From Dryococelus australis (taxonomy: Eukaryota; Arthropoda; Insecta; Phasmatodea; Phasmatidae): a stretch of 64,000 bases of DNA. The notes under the pieces were generated by a model. It ran no database searches. It was given only the letters and a program-made list of their open reading frames with translations, and was not told the origin of the DNA. The DNA lies in assembly GCA_029891345.1 (NCBI GenBank), contig CM057009.1, positions 231,995,178-232,059,177 on the forward strand, in the 5' to 3' direction. Positions 60,698 through 64,000 of the stretch are shown here, piece after piece. Made by a program: the position numbers and the translations under genes. Positions within the stretch are counted from its first letter, which is position 1; each line of letters starts with the position of its first letter.

Positions 60698-62434
60698 AAC
60701 ACCTGGAATTTTTTTTAGGGGGGAACATGTCAAAAGAAAATATCAGGAAATATAACCTAGACCTCTGTTTCGGTCATTGCAGTAGTACCAATGCAACTCC
60801 ACCACCAACTAATCAAACAATCAGCGGAGCCATCTACAAACCAGGCAATACTGATACCCATAACCTTACATTTAAATCTTTCCTAAGAGGTCTGAAAAAC
60901 AACTGTACTGCAAGAATGTAGATTACTTCCATAGTAGTTGTTAGTTTATTTATAACATAAGAAACCTAACCCCGATGGCCCCTCAGCCAGAGCTGATGGG
61001 TAAAACATATTTACCTATAAATTTGCAGCCTTGGTCTCTCGACACCTCCTATACCCTCACACCTCGCATGCAGTGTCCTACATAATCTTCAAGCAACTGA
61101 CTTTGACTGATTTATTAAATTACCATCTATTAACTTAAACCTACTGAAAAGCACGGCCAGGGCCATTCTTCCTGCCAAGCAGCTAAGAATGTCCGACCAC
61201 GCACCTCACCACAGTTTTATCCCATACTTCACTTCATAATGAACACGTACTGCCGCGGTCGCCTCCCAGGCCGCCCCTGTGACTACTCGCACCAGCTGCT
61301 CTCACTCGACTGCTGCTGTCCCACTTCCGACTCTCTTTGTCAGCTCGTCCGTCGTCCACAACCTTCTCTCTCCCACTCATGACTCCCTGACCTCAATAAC
61401 TACTGCCGATAAACACCAGCTGCTTCCCTGACGTCATGAGCAAGGCCAACATCATGGCTGGCCAATCAGAGCCCGCCACTGCCATGATCGATACATTGAT
61501 AGCGCGCCGCCAACTTTTTCTTTCCCCTTAAAGCCTTACCAGCTTAGCGGTAAAAAGTTCTGATTATCACAATATTCCAGCTATTATCAGGGAAATCATC
61601 AACACAGCTCTTAGCTGCACCTGGTGCTTTGAACGAGCAGTAGATAACAATTTTTCTGAACTGCTGAAAAGGAGTTTTAAAACTCGCTCCTGGGTTGAGA
61701 AAAATACGGCAAGCTGCCGTCGCTTCAGAATAAGTCTGCTGACCCAAAAGGTGACAAAATGTTTTCAAGATTAAAAATAACAAGCGACCTCAGTTCCTTA
61801 AGAACCTCAGTAATCAAAAAAGTAGAAAATCTTTATTAAGAACAAAAAAAAACTGTAAAGTAACTGTTTCCTAATTCAATTCCACCATAACTTAAATGAT
61901 CTAACTTTAAAATAAAAATGAAACAAAAATGAAACAAAGTTGGCAAACTAAGAATATCTGTTCAAACAAGCAAAACAATTTAAATTTAAAAAAATATATT
62001 CTAAAAGAGCAACTATCAGTTATTTTTCCAACCAAAATCTTGACATCTAGCTTAAGGCCACGACTTTTGAAACTGACTTCCCCAAAAATGCATTTTGAAA
62101 TAAAAAAAATCATTAAAGTATGTATCACCACCTTACTTATAAGCAAAAAGAAAAAGAAAACACATGTTTACTACCCAAAAAAATGAACAAGTAATAAGGA
62201 TGGCTTAACCCATCCCAAAACAGGCTAATTTCCTAGCCTAACCTACAAGGAAGAAAACGCCATATGAAAATACTAAAAGCACAATCATTTAGAGGTAGGC
62301 ATAGATCTTAACGAAAAACGAAGTGATAGGAAACTTCCTGCTGGCATAAAATCTAGGGCACCCAAACAAAAAAAATTAGACCAAGCCAAAAATACCACTC
62401 CAAACATCGCGCTTAACAAAAAAGCTTAATTATC
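59231..62434. other. No gene recognised; interior of element C or flanking repeats
   Basis: Includes a 41-base poly-A run (60,655-60,695), a purine-rich stretch near 59,800-59,860, and a GC-richer block (61,140-61,540) that looks like LTR or promoter sequence. Plus-strand text near 61,560-61,760 is open for about 65 codons in one frame but has no motif I know. Confidence 0.4.
60655..60695. repeat. Poly-A run, 41 bases
   Basis: Unbroken A run. It may be the tail of a retroposed sequence on the plus strand, but no source is recognised upstream. Confidence 0.9.
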
Positions 62435-62698
62435 TCAAAAACACAAAAAAAAAAAAATTTTACCCCAAAAATTTACACTGTAACTATATACTGTTGCACT
62501 TTTCACTACTAAAGCTGATGCCTCCACATTACATGCATTATCACTCACATAATATAAGCTTTCTGCTGTGTATTTAGTAGGCACCTTTTGCAACAGAATT
62601 TTGGAAACGAAAAGCGCTTCCAGTACTTTAGCATGCACTATTGTATGACTATCTAAAATCTCTTTAGTAAGCTGAACATATTGTACCTTTAACTGCAA
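62435..62698 (-). pseudogene. Possible gag start of element C
   Basis: An 87-codon minus-strand frame starts at 62,698, about 460 bases inside the primer-binding site of the LTR at 63,172, where gag should start. It begins MQLKVQYVQLTKEILDSH. I recognise no domain, and it runs into an A-rich tract where it ends. It does not match the gag of copies A or B. Confidence 0.25.
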
Positions 62699-63157
62699 GA
62701 GGTCTTACACAAAATGCACTTTTGCAAAATCGTACTTCTGTGGAGTAAGCAAGGTTGTTTGGTTGTAACATGTTGAAAGCTACTCGCCTTTTCAACACAG
62801 CTTTTATTATTTTGCACGTACACTATGATGTTGAAAGACCTTTATGTTTGGAATATTTCTTGCTTTAATCTAAATTTAATCACTGTAACTCACAAACAGA
62901 ATCCGTACGTCAATTCTAGCAATTTAAAAGAACTTTGCTTTCTGCTTTGCCTACACATGTTTGAATCAAACCTGTGCTTTTACCAATGTTAAAACCAAAG
63001 CTTTAGTGGAGGTTTACTTTACTCTACTCAACTGCCAGAAAAACAAATCAAACTGGAATCTCCACCAATTTTACGCACATAACATTGGGATATTAATACC
63101 TGAAGGGTAGCTAAATGAGCATCTAATGGAAGATCGCAAGAAGGTGGGTTCAGAACG

Positions 63158-63170
63158 GCGCATCCACCAA
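63158..63170 (-). other. Element C primer-binding site
   Basis: Minus strand TGGTGGATGCGCC beside the LTR, one base different from the site of copy A. Confidence 0.6.
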
Positions 63171-63171
63171 T

Positions 63172-63802
63172 GTTACCTCCGTTGATTCTTATAACCAGAG
63201 GGGATACAAAATGAACTCTTTGAAGGTTTTACTTAGTGACCAGGAAACGTAACTCATTAATAAACCATCTGTCAAATATTAAATGTTCTTTACTTTATGT
63301 CATAATATAAAAGTACGATTTACTTTATATTTACATTCAATTGAACATTCAATGCAAGTTATGTGATTATAACATGATAAGCTATTCAATTACAAAGTAT
63401 TGACTCTACCTTCTGATACCAGTGTGAATCTTTTGACTATTAACTCGTGCAGATGCTAATATGCTCAGCAATATGGTCAATATAATTTACCATGGCCTCT
63501 GAGTCTTTAAGCTCCTTCTCATGTTCAACTAGGCATTCCACTGACCATTGGTATTTTTATGATGATGCATCATGGCGGACACACAAGGGCTCTGCCTAGC
63601 CCTCGTTGCAGACATGCAGATCGCTGGTTTGGCGACCTGGTGATGTATTGGGGTGGTGGGGGGAGGGCAACATTGTGATCCCCTCACTTATATACGCACC
63701 TGCTGGCATCAATTTCCTCATGATGGCTCTGGTGTTTATGTTGTATCTCCCAAACACTACACCCAGGCTGCTTCCTTATGGCCTCTGCAACGTCTTATTA
63801 CA
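63172..63802 (-). mobile_element. Element C 5' LTR (631 bp)
   Basis: TGTTACCTCC to CTTATTACA. Its ends match the deleted LTR at 46,831-46,951. A minus-strand TATA box (GTATATAAGTGAGG) lies at about 63,683-63,696. The inner side carries the primer-binding site and the outer side AAAT. An 80-codon plus frame inside (63,606-63,848) is not a gene. Confidence 0.8.
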
Positions 63803-63817
63803 AAATGTAATGAAAAT

Positions 63818-64000
63818 GAGTGAGTTTAGAGATTTGGGTGGTTCTTAACAGCGAGGTCTTAAGAGCCAATGAGGGTGGTTGAGTGTGGAGCAGCACCAGA
63901 ATGAAAGGACAGGGGGAAAAGGGAGATCCCCAAGAAAATCCGCCAACCAGCAGCATCGTCCAGCACGATTTGCACATGTGAAAATCTGGGAGTGATCCGG
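63818..64000 (-). mobile_element. SINE, 3' part, cut by window edge
   Basis: Inverted copy of the SINE at 6,856-7,109: GAGATTTGGGTGGTTCTTAA, GGGGAAAAGGGAGATCCCC and GAAAATCCGCCAACC match its 3' part. The head with the A and B boxes lies beyond the window. Confidence 0.75.

Noticed and set aside
63606-63848. 80-codon plus frame with hydrophobic stretches
   Set aside because: Lies inside LTR C and crosses its end into a SINE, so it cannot be an ancestral gene.
1-64000. CRISPR array, prokaryotic operon or phage
   Set aside because: No regularly spaced identical repeats and no ribosome-binding-site-led gene clusters; the content is eukaryotic transposons with spliceosomal signals.

Overview
The window looks like gene-poor DNA from a large arthropod genome, most likely an insect. 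It is AT-rich, carries microsatellites, and is filled with decayed transposable elements of typical insect types: Ty3/gypsy and errantivirus-like retroelements, piggyBac, hAT-like, Tc1/mariner, Tigger, a tRNA-derived SINE and foldback MITEs. I found no prokaryotic gene organisation, rRNA, functional tRNA or CRISPR. The species is not identified. The only candidate host coding sequence is one 75-bp leucine-rich-repeat exon at 42,966-43,040, with good splice sites. The window may therefore be largely intronic.

Left part (1-16.3 kb). A minus-strand errantivirus-like gypsy copy (A) runs off the left edge with RT, protease, gag, primer-binding site and 5' LTR. A gypsy gag pseudogene (D, 5.95-7.64 kb, minus) has a SINE with perfect 13-bp target duplications in its coiled-coil region. 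A Tc1-like transposase pseudogene (9.7-13.86 kb, plus) is split by a 1.9-kb solo LTR with a 4-bp duplication.

Central part (16.5-37 kb). This is a four-level nest. Gypsy F (plus) is split in its RNase H by gypsy E (minus, 169-bp LTRs). E is split in its RNase H at TTAA by a piggyBac element. The piggyBac is split by a 3.6-kb hAT-like element flanked by TAATA. E also carries a 1.8-kb solo LTR, the piggyBac carries a Tc1/mariner-type TIR element, and the gag of F carries a 366-bp foldback MITE at TTAA.

Right part (38.8-64 kb). A Tigger pseudogene is followed by the leucine-rich-repeat exon and a second Tc1-like pseudogene. Two LTRs of one family (46,831-46,951 and 63,172-63,802), with a matching AAAT duplication, bracket a second nest. 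Inside lies errantivirus-like copy B (gag, protease, RT, RNase H, integrase and an env-like remnant; same family as A), broken by a solo LTR and by a TIR element. The window ends in another SINE.

No element here has an intact reading frame. All coding calls are pseudogenes carrying frameshifts, stops or lost catalytic residues.
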